In this document: in pieces, positions 1 to 8,580 of the stretch | Layout: each line of letters begins with the position of its first letter | How positions within the stretch are numbered: position 1 is the stretch's first letter | NCBI GenBank assembly: GCA_036752465.1 | Contig: DAIOSQ010000017.1 | Span: 1-20,963, forward strand | DNA: 20,963 bases | From: DAIOSQ01 sp036752465 | Lineage (GTDB): Bacteria > Pseudomonadota > Gammaproteobacteria > Legionellales > Legionellaceae | Reading direction: 5' to 3' | Program-made: the position numbers and the translations under genes | Notes under the pieces: generated by a model | The model's database searches: none | The model's input: the letters and a program-made list of their open reading frames with translations, nothing else | What the model was told of the DNA's origin: nothing

Positions 1-51
1 CCTGTTACTGCCGTGAAAGGGCAATGTCCTAGGCCTCTAGACGATGGGGAC
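1..51 (-). tRNA. tRNA-Glu (TTC), 3' end cut off by the window
   Basis: The reverse complement of 51-1 begins GTCCCCATCGTCTAGAGG, the usual start of bacterial tRNA-Glu. The anticodon loop reads CTTTCAC, giving anticodon TTC (plus-strand bases 15-17), flanked by a paired stem. The T arm and 3' acceptor strand lie beyond the left edge. It sits 33 bases downstream of tRNA-Ala on the same strand, so the two are probably one transcript. Confidence 0.93.
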
Positions 52-84
52 GTTCTACACAATTGCTTAACTTCCGTGAGGATT

Positions 85-160
<76 letters not shown>

Positions 161-175
161 ACTTAAGAAAAACGA

Positions 176-204
176 AGTTTAAGGGAGAGCGCGTACGCTG
201 TCAA
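176..204 (-). promoter_or_regulatory. sigma70 promoter of the tRNA-Ala/tRNA-Glu operon
   Basis: On the minus strand a perfect -35 box TTGACA (204-199) is separated by 17 bases from TAAACT (181-176), a 4/6 match to the -10 consensus. The predicted start is about 10 bases before the tRNA-Ala 5' end. The promoter lies just downstream of the radA stop codon, so the tRNAs need not depend on radA transcription. Confidence 0.8.
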
Positions 205-232
205 GCGCTTTCTCCGCAAACTGTTTGTGTCA

Positions 233-1588
233 TCATAGCAAATGAGTTAACACCTCTTGTAAATGCTTGACTGGCAGTACGGCGATCCCCAAATCTGCTC
301 TTGGGGCGTTAGCAAATGGCACAATGGCGCGTTGAAAACCATGCTTTAGGGCTTCTTTTAAACGCTCTTGGCCATTTTGAACCGGGCGGATTTCACCTGC
401 CAAGCCAACCTCACCAAAAATGATGGTTTGTGGATCAAATACACGGTTGCGCAAGCTGGAAACCGCGGCTGCGAGCAAGGCCAAATCGCTGGCGGTTTCT
501 GTAACTTTAACGCCACCGACGACGTTAATGAAGACATCCTGGTCGTATGTGGCAATACCCCCATGCCGATGCAGTACGGCTAAGAGGATCGCTAAGCGAT
601 TTTGCTCTAGGCCTACACTCACGCGTTTTGCTTGTTGACCATGCGCCTCGTCAACAAGAGCTTGTATTTCTACCAACATTGGGCGCGAACCCTCCCATGT
701 GACCATCACCGCGCTGCCTGGTGTGGGTTCTGGTTGGCGGGACAAAAAAATGGCGGATGGATTGCTGACTTCTTTCAATCCTTTGTCCGTCATCGCAAAA
801 ATTCCTAGTTCGTTGACGGCACCAAAGCGATTTTTAATGGCGCGGATCATGCGAAAACGACTGTCTGTTTCACCTTCAAAGTATAAGACGCTATCGACCA
901 TGTGTTCTAACACGCGTGGACCGGCCAAAGCCCCTTCTTTGGTAACATGGCCAACTAAAAATACAGCAGTTTGTGTCATTTTTGCATACTTCACCAGCTG
1001 CGCAGTTGCTTCACGGACCTGACTTACGCCCCCGGGCGCAGAAGCAATGCTATCGGTAAAGATGGTCTGCACCGAATCTATGACCAATACCTTGGGTTGA
1101 TGAGTATTGGCATGCTCTAGGATACTTTCAACATGTGTTTCTGCCAACAAGTGTAAATGATGCAGCGGTAACTGTAAGCGTTTAGCGCGCAAAGCTACCT
1201 GCTGTAAAGACTCTTCACCTGTGACATATAAGGTTGTTAGCTGTGTCGATAAATGGGCCAATGCTTGCAATAATAAGGTTGATTTACCAATGCCCGGATC
1301 GCCACCTATGAGTACTACCGATCCATCCACCAAGCCGCCACCGAGCACGCGATTGAGTTCGGAAATGCCACAATCCATGCGCATGACTTGTTGCAAGACC
1401 ACATCTTCGATCGCCGTGACCGTTGACCGTTGATTGGCATAATTGCCTATTCTACTGTTTTTCAAAGGCAGAGGGGTATCGCGTTCTTCACTGATGGTGT
1501 TCCAAGCATTGCAATGCTTGCAAAGGCCTATCCATTGCGTGTAAATAGCAGCACATTCTTGACATACAAAGCGAGACTTTACTTTCAT
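233..1588 (-). CDS. radA: DNA repair protein RadA (Sms)
   Basis: RadA is a RecA-related helicase that drives branch migration of recombination intermediates in the cytoplasm. The 451-residue product has the whole family layout. An N-terminal four-cysteine zinc finger uses C9, C12, C23 and C26. A RecA-like ATPase core has Walker A GGDPGIGKST at 95-104 and Walker B VLVIDS at 167-172. The RadA-specific KNRFG motif is at 252-256, and the C-terminal third is the Lon-protease-like ring domain. Length is normal for the family. The ATG at 1588 is chosen because the zinc finger starts immediately after it; only a weak GAG lies upstream. The gene diverges from xseB-ispA, and the two promoters share a -35 hexamer. 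Confidence 0.98.
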   Translation of the reverse strand: MKVKSRFVCQECAAIYTQWIGLCKHCNAWNTISEERDTPLPLKNSRIGNYANQRSTVTAIEDVVLQQVMRMDCGISELNRVLGGGLVDGSVVLIGGDPGIGKSTLLLQALAHLSTQLTTLYVTGEESLQQVALRAKRLQLPLHHLHLLAETHVESILEHANTHQPKVLVIDSVQTIFTDSIASAPGGVSQVREATAQLVKYAKMTQTAVFLVGHVTKEGALAGPRVLEHMVDSVLYFEGETDSRFRMIRAIKNRFGAVNELGIFAMTDKGLKEVSNPSAIFLSRQPEPTPGSAVMVTWEGSRPMLVEIQALVDEAHGQQAKRVSVGLEQNRLAILLAVLHRHGGIATYDQDVFINVVGGVKVTETASDLALLAAAVSSLRNRVFDPQTIIFGEVGLAGEIRPVQNGQERLKEALKHGFQRAIVPFANAPRADLGIAVLPVKHLQEVLTHLL

Positions 1589-1632
1589 GGTTATCTCAGC
1601 AGCAGAAAAGTGGTCCGTTGAGTTGTTAGCTC

Positions 1633-1659
1633 AGTATAGCGTATGCCGGAGCATTGCAA
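1633..1659 (-). promoter_or_regulatory. probable radA promoter
   Basis: On the minus strand TTGCAA (1659-1654) is followed after 15 bases by TATACT (1638-1633), 45 bases before the radA ATG. The spacer is short for sigma70 but the -10 box is close to consensus. The TTGCAA hexamer is palindromic and also serves as the -35 of the opposite promoter. Confidence 0.5.
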
Positions 1660-1683
1660 CCAGCCCGCAAGACAGGGTATACT
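1654..1683 (+). promoter_or_regulatory. sigma70 promoter of xseB-ispA
   Basis: TTGCAA (1654-1659), an 18-base spacer and TATACT (1678-1683) make a good sigma70 promoter. The expected start is near 1690, about 30 bases before the xseB start codon at 1720. Confidence 0.7.
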
Positions 1684-1719
1684 CGCGACACTTTTTATAG
1701 ATCACCCCATGGCACTTGC

Positions 1720-1935
1720 ATGAGCAAACCTGTGCATTTTGAAGATTCGATAAAAACTTTGGAACATATTGTTGCGCAACTAGAAAAAGGTGACTTATCG
1801 TTGGAAGAGTCTTTGTTACAGTTTGAAAAAGGCATTCAATTGGCGCGAGCCTGTCAAAGCATTCTCCAGCAGGCCGAACAAAAGATAGAAATGCTTACTG
1901 CCATCAAACCTGAGCAGGGCAGCGATGAGTCATAG
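1720..1935 (+). CDS. xseB: exodeoxyribonuclease VII small subunit XseB
   Basis: XseB is the small, helical accessory subunit of exonuclease VII, which degrades single-stranded DNA in complex with XseA. The 71-residue product is the usual length. It contains the typical pattern FEDSIKTLEHIVAQLEKGDL followed by LEESLLQFEKGI and a second amphipathic helix. An upstream extension in the same frame (from 1654) has no family similarity and overlaps the promoter, so the ATG at 1720 is preferred. No clear Shine-Dalgarno sequence precedes it. The stop overlaps the first 11 bases of ispA, so the two are translationally linked. The xseA partner is not in this window. Confidence 0.95.
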   Translation: MSKPVHFEDSIKTLEHIVAQLEKGDLSLEESLLQFEKGIQLARACQSILQQAEQKIEMLTAIKPEQGSDES

Positions 1936-2830
1936 TATCGAGCTGCAACTCAAGCATTTTGAAGTGCTCTTGGCCTCCGTATTGCAGCATAAAGACATCC
2001 CAGCGGCACGCATCCAACAGGCCATGCACTATGTGTTGTTTCCGGGTGGCAAGCGCTTTCGTCCCAAGCTGGTATATAGCTGCGGTCAAATTTTACAAGT
2101 CTCGCCAGCCATCTGTGATTTGATTGCCGTCGCCATAGAATTGATCCATTGCTACTCACTGGTGCATGATGATTTACCGGCTATGGATAATGATGATTAT
2201 CGCCGCGGACGCTTAAGTTGCCATAGGGCTTTTGATGAAGCTACTGCCATTTTGGTAGGAGATGGCATGCAAGCGCTGGCGGTTGAAGTCTTGCTTGAGC
2301 GTATGCCGCAGTATTTAGATGCGCACACGGTTATCAAGCTTAGCGTGTGTCTGCTGCAAGCCTGTGGCGCTTGCGGTATGGTCAGTGGCCAAAGTCTAGA
2401 CTTAACTGAATTGCAAAAGCCCACCATACCTGAAACACAACTTGCCGCTATTCATGAGCTTAAAACCGGAAAATTGATTCAAGCCTGCGTGCAAATGGTA
2501 TTGCTGGCATCATCGCCTTCTGACCAAGCATCGCACCATGCCTTGGCGACTTTTGCCACCCATTTGGGCTTGGTTTTTCAGATGCAGGATGATTACAACG
2601 ATAAGTATACTGGCGACGCCTTGCTGGGCAAGGGGCGTTCCTCTGACAGTGCGAATGCAAAAACAACGTTTGCTAGTCTTTATGACAAGCGCACCTTATG
2701 TCAAATGATTGATAATCATTACTCCCAAGCACTGGCCTGTTTGTCGCCGCTGTTAGGTCAACAGCATGTGTTGATCGCACTGATTGACGATTTGCGACAG
2801 AATAGGCAGCATGCAAACTGCGATGGATAG
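1925..2830 (+). CDS. ispA: farnesyl diphosphate synthase (short-chain prenyltransferase)
   Basis: This enzyme condenses isopentenyl diphosphate with dimethylallyl and geranyl diphosphate to give farnesyl diphosphate, the precursor of undecaprenyl carriers and quinone side chains. The 301-residue protein shows GGKRFRP at 41-47 for substrate binding, the first aspartate-rich motif DDLPAMD at 82-88, GKLI at 182-185 and the second aspartate-rich motif DDYND at 222-226. The bacterial type insertion in the first motif and the residues before it (CYSLVHDD) match IspA rather than longer-chain synthases. Its start lies inside xseB, an arrangement common in gammaproteobacteria; dxs, which often follows, is absent here. 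Confidence 0.96.
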   Translation: MSHSIELQLKHFEVLLASVLQHKDIPAARIQQAMHYVLFPGGKRFRPKLVYSCGQILQVSPAICDLIAVAIELIHCYSLVHDDLPAMDNDDYRRGRLSCHRAFDEATAILVGDGMQALAVEVLLERMPQYLDAHTVIKLSVCLLQACGACGMVSGQSLDLTELQKPTIPETQLAAIHELKTGKLIQACVQMVLLASSPSDQASHHALATFATHLGLVFQMQDDYNDKYTGDALLGKGRSSDSANAKTTFASLYDKRTLCQMIDNHYSQALACLSPLLGQQHVLIALIDDLRQNRQHANCDG

Positions 2831-2902
2831 CGACGCGAACAATCTCTGCACGTGGAAAGGGTATATACTTAATAGTAAGTGTTTAACATACTGGAACACA
2901 AC

Positions 2903-4429
2903 ATGCCCATCTATCTGCTAGTAAATGAGGTAATGCCTGATGGAATTGGCGATTTCACGCACTTTGAGGATATGGTCAGATATGTACGCAACGATCCTAA
3001 TTACAGCGATGTCAAATGGATTGCTGTGGTTATTTTTGCTGGCGATGGGTCACCAGTAAATTATGCAGCCATTCAGCGCCGATTGTCGGCGTTAGACATA
3101 GAGTTTTATTATTATCGTGCAAATTATTGGATTTCTGAGCAGATATACATAGATCCATGTGACTTGTTAGATGCTGAATTGCAGACGAATCCTGATTTGC
3201 GTGAACAGCTGACTTTGGTCGATCAAGTCATCAGAATATCAACCCATGGCTTACCGCTCACTAGATTTTTAAACGCTGAAATACCACAAAAATATATACT
3301 GGAGCATGAGTATACTTCTTTAAGTTCTAGCGGTATGCGGGCATTAGGTTTATCAGAATAAGCTTTAGGAATAAAAATCTTAGATATTCCACGCCTTCCT
3401 GCGCCTGAGGCTTGGAGCAACTTGGTAGCTTGTGATGCTCTGTTTGCCCAGCTTTTATTGAGTTCAACGGGTGTCCGTACGTTTGCAGATTTTCAAGACA
3501 ATAACCGCATCATCCCAGCTTATTTTAATGTGAATCAGGACTTTTTGTATTTCTTAAACTTATTGGCTGTGAACAACTTTATGACCGATAAACATATTGT
3601 GCTGTATCTTTCTGGCACAAAGACATGGGTCGATTTTTTACAACAAATAGGCGGCCGTTCTAGCAACTTGGGTGAGCCAATATTTGAAGAGCCATTATTT
3701 CCACGATTGCAAGAATATTTTTTTGGTGGGTCGGAAACAAACATTAAAACGATTGAAGTGATTAGCCCACAAGCAGCAGACTGCTTAACAATACCGTTAA
3801 GTGCAACTGGGCAGACGGTCATCAGAATCTTCACTGGCTATGTATTATCATCGCAGGCATATGATGCACTGTATCAATTATCTTTCCTTGCGGGTGTTTC
3901 GGGTGACAATACCTTCGAGCGATGTGTTTCTATGCAAGTTTTACCCTATTATTGGTCGACCAACTATGCATCTAAACGACCAAGCTTGGCAGCATTGTCA
4001 CAGATAACCCAAGCAGAAGAGTTGGCTATATCCGAACAAGCAAGACGTTCATATCAAATTTTTTTTCGACCTGATCGATTCAGAGGTGCTTTTGGGGTAC
4101 CTGTTTTCGATAAGTTCGCTAAAATTGCAGATCAGCAACTGGGGCAATTGGCTAATCCATTTGCCAATCACCGGCAAATGCAGCGAGACTATGCTTCCTT
4201 AGATTTCCCTGAAATGATCAAATACTGGCCGATTTTTTGTCATTATTTAATGCAATACCACAACTTTTACAATCAAATTGATAATTTTCTATTGGATGGC
4301 CTGCCAGCGGCAGCGCGGCCAATCGCTTTTCGCCGCACGCAACAAACATTTTTTGATCAAAAAATATCTGAACCGGTTGTCGGTGCCAATACGGGTGCTG
4401 AGATATTGAGTAACTTACCCGCTAAATAG
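2903..4429 (+). pseudogene. glycosyltransferase-like (GT-B fold?) gene split by an in-frame TAA
   Basis: Two open stretches (to 3361, and 3362-4429) lie in exactly the same frame, separated only by TAA at 3359-3361. Reading through gives one 508-codon protein with codon 153 as the stop. The ATG at 2903 has GGA 9 bases upstream; an in-frame GTG at 2879 is a less likely start. The N-terminus (VNEVMPDGIGDFTHFEDM) has the glycine-rich loop seen at the start of GT-B-like transferases. A later GVSGDNTFERCVSMQVLP stretch resembles the nucleotide-sugar side of such folds. I infer a relative of effector-like glycosyltransferases, with low certainty. A possible restart exists: GGAG (3414-3417) four bases before TTG at 3422, which would give a 335-aa C-terminal product. 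There is no signal peptide. Confidence 0.6.
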
Positions 4430-4516
4430 TGAGCATTGGTTGGGGCAATGAGTTCACTGGTGCGCTGAATTGCCATGCTACCGGAGATAATACAATAGTT
4501 TTTAACGCAGCAATCG

Positions 4517-5320
4517 TCAACGCGCCCTAACAAAATCATCAATTAATTTCATTGCAATACTGAGGGCTACGGATGGAAGACCTGGCAAGTTATCATGCCT
4601 GTACCAGCCAGCGTCTTCAATTTCATCCTGATCCATTACTATTTCACCCGACGCATAATCAGCCGTGAATGCCAGCATCAGTGAATCAGGGAAAGGCCAT
4701 GGCTGCGAACCATAATACAATAAATTTTTGATTTGTAGCCCAACCTCTTCTCTCACTTCACGATGTACAGCCTCTTCAATGCTTTCCCCCGCATCAACAA
4801 ATCCTGCAATAAGACCATATACACCCTGTGGAAAATGCGGGCTTCTTGCCATAAGCAGATGATCGCTTTTTTTAATGAGTACAATAATGGAGGGTGATAT
4901 GCGCGGAAAAAAGCTCAACCCACAAGACGTACATACCCGTTCAAACCCTTTCGCTTGATGCGTATCATGATTGCGCGCTGTGACACAACCACAGCGACTA
5001 CAAAACTGGTGATTTTTATCCCAATTAATAACAGACCAAGCTTTGACGGCAAGACCATAGCCATCATTACTAAATAAAGACAGCGCTTGTCGTAGCGGAA
5101 GAACATGCATGGTATCTGGAATAGACGTTTCCTGGTCGATTTCGGCACAATAGCATTCTATGCTATTAAACCATCCCAAATTAAGATGCCTTAAAAAATA
5201 CGGGGCCATGGCTGCATATGCCATATCACCGGGCAATGCGTTATCTTTTTTCAACAACAGTAAATTGTCATTTTGAAAAACAAACCAACAGGCCTGTCGT
5301 TGCTGCAACGGTGATCCCAT
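4517..5320 (-). CDS. nudC: NAD+ diphosphatase / NAD-cap RNA hydrolase NudC
   Basis: NudC hydrolyses NAD(H) to NMN and AMP and removes NAD caps from RNA. Counting from ATG 5320 (267 residues), a zinc ribbon uses C107, C110, C130 and C133. The Nudix box runs 173-195 with G173, E179, R187, E188, E191, E192 and G194 all in place. The NudC-specific SQPWPFPDS follows at 205-213. The N-terminal half is diverged, as is usual. An in-frame TTG two codons upstream (5326) is possible, but ATG with AGG about 10 bases before it is preferred. The gene converges on the broken glycosyltransferase-like gene and seems to be transcribed alone. Confidence 0.95.
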   Translation of the reverse strand: MGSPLQQRQACWFVFQNDNLLLLKKDNALPGDMAYAAMAPYFLRHLNLGWFNSIECYCAEIDQETSIPDTMHVLPLRQALSLFSNDGYGLAVKAWSVINWDKNHQFCSRCGCVTARNHDTHQAKGFERVCTSCGLSFFPRISPSIIVLIKKSDHLLMARSPHFPQGVYGLIAGFVDAGESIEEAVHREVREEVGLQIKNLLYYGSQPWPFPDSLMLAFTADYASGEIVMDQDEIEDAGWYRHDNLPGLPSVALSIAMKLIDDFVRAR

Positions 5321-5511
5321 ACTCAAAACCTGTGTAAAAAAATATGTCGCTCCTATTTTAGCTGTTTCTTACAGTGAAAACACCACCTTCCTTGCCTTTC
5401 ATGTAAGGATCGCGCTCTATTTATGTCAATTTGAGGATTCAACCCAGGAAGCTCTGGCGTATGACTTGGCATACGGATGGCCTAGCGGATCCCTTTGGAG
5501 CGATGAAGCCG

Positions 5512-6972
5512 CTATTCAAATAAATCATCAATGGTTACTACTGCACTGATGAGATCTTTGGCGTACGTATTTTGATGCAGTCCATTTGCAGCAATCATTG
5601 CAATGAAAAATTGTTTCTTTGATCGTGTCACCGCTTTATATACTTCCATTATTCGTTTTAGTGTTTCAGCACACGGCTTATCGATTACAAAAGGCTGCTC
5701 TGAATATTTGATTTCACAAAATGTAATGGCGTCATCTTTTCTATCAAATAACAAATCAATCTGCGCTCCTTGTTCAGTCAATTCATTTGCCCTTGGTACA
5801 TATCTCCATGCACCAATATTTGATGCCACATTTATTTTCAATGCTTTTTTAATGGCAGAAATATGTTTATAACATACCGATTCAAATGCATACCCACGCC
5901 AAGACTGATATCTCGATGACTGAATAATGTTTAACCAGACATTGTTGTCTTCGATATCTATTTCAATATTATGTTTTTCTGGCTCAATCCATTGTAAATA
6001 AAAAAGAGAGTACTCATCCAAAATTCGATAAAACAGACCTTTTTTTGCATGACCAACGGGAAGAAAGCTCTTAACAAAACCCACTAATTCCAAATCTTGC
6101 AGTCGTTTTGTCAGTGTGCCTCCTTTTTTTGTATGTTTAACGTTTTTTTCTATATCCTCACGACTAATTCCATGCCTGCTTCGAGCAATAATTCTAATGA
6201 GCTCCTCATATATTTCTGCATCGTCGAATAATGATGTAAAAAGGATATTAAATTCATTAAATAGACGACCTTCTTTTCTAAAACAGAGGTAATTAATATT
6301 TTCAGCGACTGATAGATTTTTTTGAAGTTGATTTAAATAATAAGGTACGCCACCCATTACAAAATATATATCTAATATTTGTTTTAAATGTAATATCATC
6401 CCACGATGATGAAGGAACGCTTTTGTTTCTGCTAAATTGAATGGTTTTAAATTAATTTGTTCAGTAATACGATTATGTAAGCCGCCCTTATGATGAATGA
6501 TTTTTTTGATCATCCATGATGCACTTGATCCGCAAATAATTAGTTTGATGCGTGAGTCATTTTTCCAAAACCGATTCCAGTAATACTCAAGCGTTGACAA
6601 CAAGCCTGAGCGTGATGTGGCGAGCCATGGAAATTCGTCAAAAAACAATATGATGGGTTGTTGGGACTTTTGATTATCGATGGCACTATTAAGTGCCTCA
6701 AAAGCCTGCATCCAGTTTGGGGCGATTTCTATTTTTGCCCCACCATAAAAAATTCTGCCAATCTCTTTTGAAAATTCTTTAAGATGTTCCTTCAAAGCTC
6801 TTTTTTGAATGCCCACAATATGAAAAAATGGGCCCTCGTGATCTTCAAAAAACGATTCTATTAAAAAGGTTTTACCCACTCTTCGACGACCATAAACCAC
6901 AACAAACTCGGCTTGCTGCGATTGATAAATAGTAGACAATAGTGCTTTTTGTTTGTGTCGGCCAACGATCAT
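5512..6972 (-). CDS. AAA/STAND-type ATPase with C-terminal DUF234 nuclease-like domain
   Basis: The 486-residue protein belongs to the archaeal-type ATPase family whose members carry a DUF234 domain. Walker A GRRRVGKT is at 28-35, Walker B ILFFDEFPW at 108-116 (D112, E113) and a sensor-like CGSS at 147-150. A winged-helix region lies around 255-310. The C-terminal domain has the PD-(D/E)xK arrangement D405, then E420-I-K422, with a possible E364 upstream. The role of the family is not settled; it is scattered across archaea and bacteria and is often strain-specific. The gene is clearly more AT-rich than radA, mutS or ychF, which suggests horizontal acquisition. A 17-bp inverted repeat lies 7 bases upstream of its ATG. 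No Shine-Dalgarno sequence is evident. Confidence 0.88.
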   Translation of the reverse strand: MIVGRHKQKALLSTIYQSQQAEFVVVYGRRRVGKTFLIESFFEDHEGPFFHIVGIQKRALKEHLKEFSKEIGRIFYGGAKIEIAPNWMQAFEALNSAIDNQKSQQPIILFFDEFPWLATSRSGLLSTLEYYWNRFWKNDSRIKLIICGSSASWMIKKIIHHKGGLHNRITEQINLKPFNLAETKAFLHHRGMILHLKQILDIYFVMGGVPYYLNQLQKNLSVAENINYLCFRKEGRLFNEFNILFTSLFDDAEIYEELIRIIARSRHGISREDIEKNVKHTKKGGTLTKRLQDLELVGFVKSFLPVGHAKKGLFYRILDEYSLFYLQWIEPEKHNIEIDIEDNNVWLNIIQSSRYQSWRGYAFESVCYKHISAIKKALKINVASNIGAWRYVPRANELTEQGAQIDLLFDRKDDAITFCEIKYSEQPFVIDKPCAETLKRIMEVYKAVTRSKKQFFIAMIAANGLHQNTYAKDLISAVVTIDDLFE

Positions 6973-6978
6973 AGTGAT

Positions 6979-7033
6979 TCTTGTGTTATAGGGCTACAAA
7001 TGAATTTACTATAAGCAGCCCTATAACACAAGA
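6979..7033. repeat. perfect 17-bp inverted repeat at the 5' end of the ATPase gene
   Basis: The arms 6979-6995 (TCTTGTGTTATAGGGCT) and 7017-7033 are exact reverse complements, separated by 21 bases. In the ATPase transcript the hairpin would end 6 bases before the start codon, so it could hide the initiation region. The spacer contains TATAGT on the minus strand (7013-7008), a possible -10 box. Neither side carries a run of T, so a standard intrinsic terminator is unlikely. Confidence 0.85.
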
Positions 7034-7160
7034 CCTTTCTCTCGCGCATAGTTATCAAGCCAATTTTTTGTTATGGCTCCTTGGCGTAGTCTAATTGTTT
7101 CCAGAAGTTTTTGCGACAGAACCCAAAATCCTTTAACAGCTTGCATTGGCAGAAGAAGAA

Positions 7161-7529
7161 ATGACCGCATTAACAGGCTATGAGCCCCCGCTCGCAACGT
7201 CCAAAGATTATGTTGAATCTCTTCTTGGATTTTGCGCACCCAATGTATTTGAGACCGTGGTTGAATCACCCTTTTATACGATTAATGAAGCAGAGAAAAA
7301 TGCAGCCATTGAAAAATTTTCCATTCTTACGCAATTTTTTCTAGCAGAAACCAATGTATTTTGCGCATCAAATCTATCAAGCACCGCTAATTTTGGTGAG
7401 GTGCTTGACCAATCAGAAGATTTAAGTCAAGAAATTGCGGCACGCATTGTATCAATACGATCCCTAGGTGGAAGTATCGAAAACACTTTGCTTGATTTTA
7501 TCAATGAACACCAAACTGAATTTACATGA
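7161..7529 (+). CDS. orphan acidic protein, possibly a gene fragment
   Basis: I do not recognise this 122-residue product. It is acidic and apparently soluble, with no signal peptide or membrane segment. ATG at 7161 is used here; TTG at 7146 in the same frame would add five residues, and the frame is closed by TAA at 7134-7136. Neither start has a convincing ribosome binding site, so this may be the 3' part of a larger gene whose beginning was lost. Two consecutive in-frame TGA codons end it (7527-7532). It lies between the ATPase inverted repeat and a group II intron remnant, which fits a patch of rearranged DNA. Confidence 0.4.
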   Translation: MTALTGYEPPLATSKDYVESLLGFCAPNVFETVVESPFYTINEAEKNAAIEKFSILTQFFLAETNVFCASNLSSTANFGEVLDQSEDLSQEIAARIVSIRSLGGSIENTLLDFINEHQTEFT

Positions 7530-7570
7530 TGAGCTTCAAGCAGCGGCATTTTAAAACAACATTGATGTTC

Positions 7571-7672
<102 letters not shown>

Positions 7673-7695
7673 AACCCATTTCTAAATAAAACCAA

Positions 7696-8475
7696 TTATT
7701 TGGGTCTGTAAGTCTTATCTTCATCTTCCTCTTCCTCATGTTCAGAAATGAGTTCGTTATCTGTCGCTGGCTCCAGCTCTGAATCTGAATCTGTTTCTTT
7801 TGAGTACCTGATACTGACCTTTGAATGGTTTACAAAGTGGTTATCGTCGTCATATCGTTTAGTGCTTGTCCTGGAGTTATCTTCCTCAAACGGTTGGTCA
7901 GTGTCGTTTGATATGTGCGCTGAGTTCCAGAGCCGAACAAGGGGAGAGTCTTTGGCCAGTAATAGCATGGCGCCTTTGGGATCTGTTATACATTTACATG
8001 GCCAAAATATGATGTTTGCCGCCAAGGATAGCAACCAAAAAGGCGCTGATAGGGCGCGATAGCTGCCTATTTTTAGGTAGCTTGTACTCCTTTGTGCGAC
8101 CCAGGATAGCCAAGATAGGTTGGTTTCATCAGCTGCCTCATCTGTCCTGTATATATGATTGGCTCGTTGCTGGAGCGTATAATATATTCGGTCCATGCTA
8201 CAATCCACTGCTCTGAATATAAATGGTATGATGCGCAGGATGTTCAAGCCTATTTGGCCCACACGCGCGAGAAGATTGGGTTGATTTTGCGCAAAAAAGT
8301 CATTCATTGCCGGAGGTATGTTTTCACCTGTGGCTACAGCCTGTGTTTTTTTCTGTTCATACAATTCAGGCTTTAGTACGCGAAATGTTTCAAGGGCAGC
8401 GTATTGCAACGAACTCAATCTTGCTTGCTCTGTGCGAATGAACGTACGACGATTTGGAGAATGCTGTTGTGACAT
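7696..8475 (-). CDS. hypothetical protein with two membrane segments and an acidic C-terminal tail
   Basis: The 259-residue protein has no family I recognise. The N-terminal 60 residues are basic to neutral. Two hydrophobic stretches (about 68-90, containing NILRIIPFIF, and about 140-162, containing FWLLSLAANIIFW) look like membrane segments or hairpins. From about 195 the chain is polar, serine/aspartate rich, and near the end it carries EHEEEEDED. A glutamate-rich block close to the C-terminus is a known feature of many Dot/Icm secretion substrates, so an effector role is possible but only inferred. GGAT lies about 8 bases before the ATG. It is 105 bases downstream of the ankyrin gene on the same strand. 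Confidence 0.7.
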   Translation of the reverse strand: MSQQHSPNRRTFIRTEQARLSSLQYAALETFRVLKPELYEQKKTQAVATGENIPPAMNDFFAQNQPNLLARVGQIGLNILRIIPFIFRAVDCSMDRIYYTLQQRANHIYRTDEAADETNLSWLSWVAQRSTSYLKIGSYRALSAPFWLLSLAANIIFWPCKCITDPKGAMLLLAKDSPLVRLWNSAHISNDTDQPFEEDNSRTSTKRYDDDNHFVNHSKVSIRYSKETDSDSELEPATDNELISEHEEEEDEDKTYRPK

Positions 8476-8580
8476 ATGTTATCCAAATAAAGTATTCATA
8501 GTATCAGTATAGATGAATATTGGCCATTTATCTGAGCGATTTTATGGCGTAATGTATTAAGGATGGTGTTGTTGCTGTGC

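Noticed and set aside
3359..3361. TAA in the glycosyltransferase-like gene as programmed recoding
   Set aside because: TAA is not used for selenocysteine or pyrrolysine, no stimulatory hairpin is obvious after it, and all other genes here end normally at TAA, TAG or TGA. A nonsense mutation is simpler.
5512..6972. DUF234 ATPase as part of a toxin-antitoxin or restriction system
   Set aside because: No methyltransferase, antitoxin or other partner gene lies beside it, so a system cannot be supported.
7021..7269. Minus-strand 82-codon frame ending in KNWLDNYAREKGLVL next to the inverted repeat
   Set aside because: It overlaps the more protein-like plus-strand frame, has no ribosome binding site and no recognisable family. 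Its stop lies inside the inverted repeat; I treat it as chance or debris.
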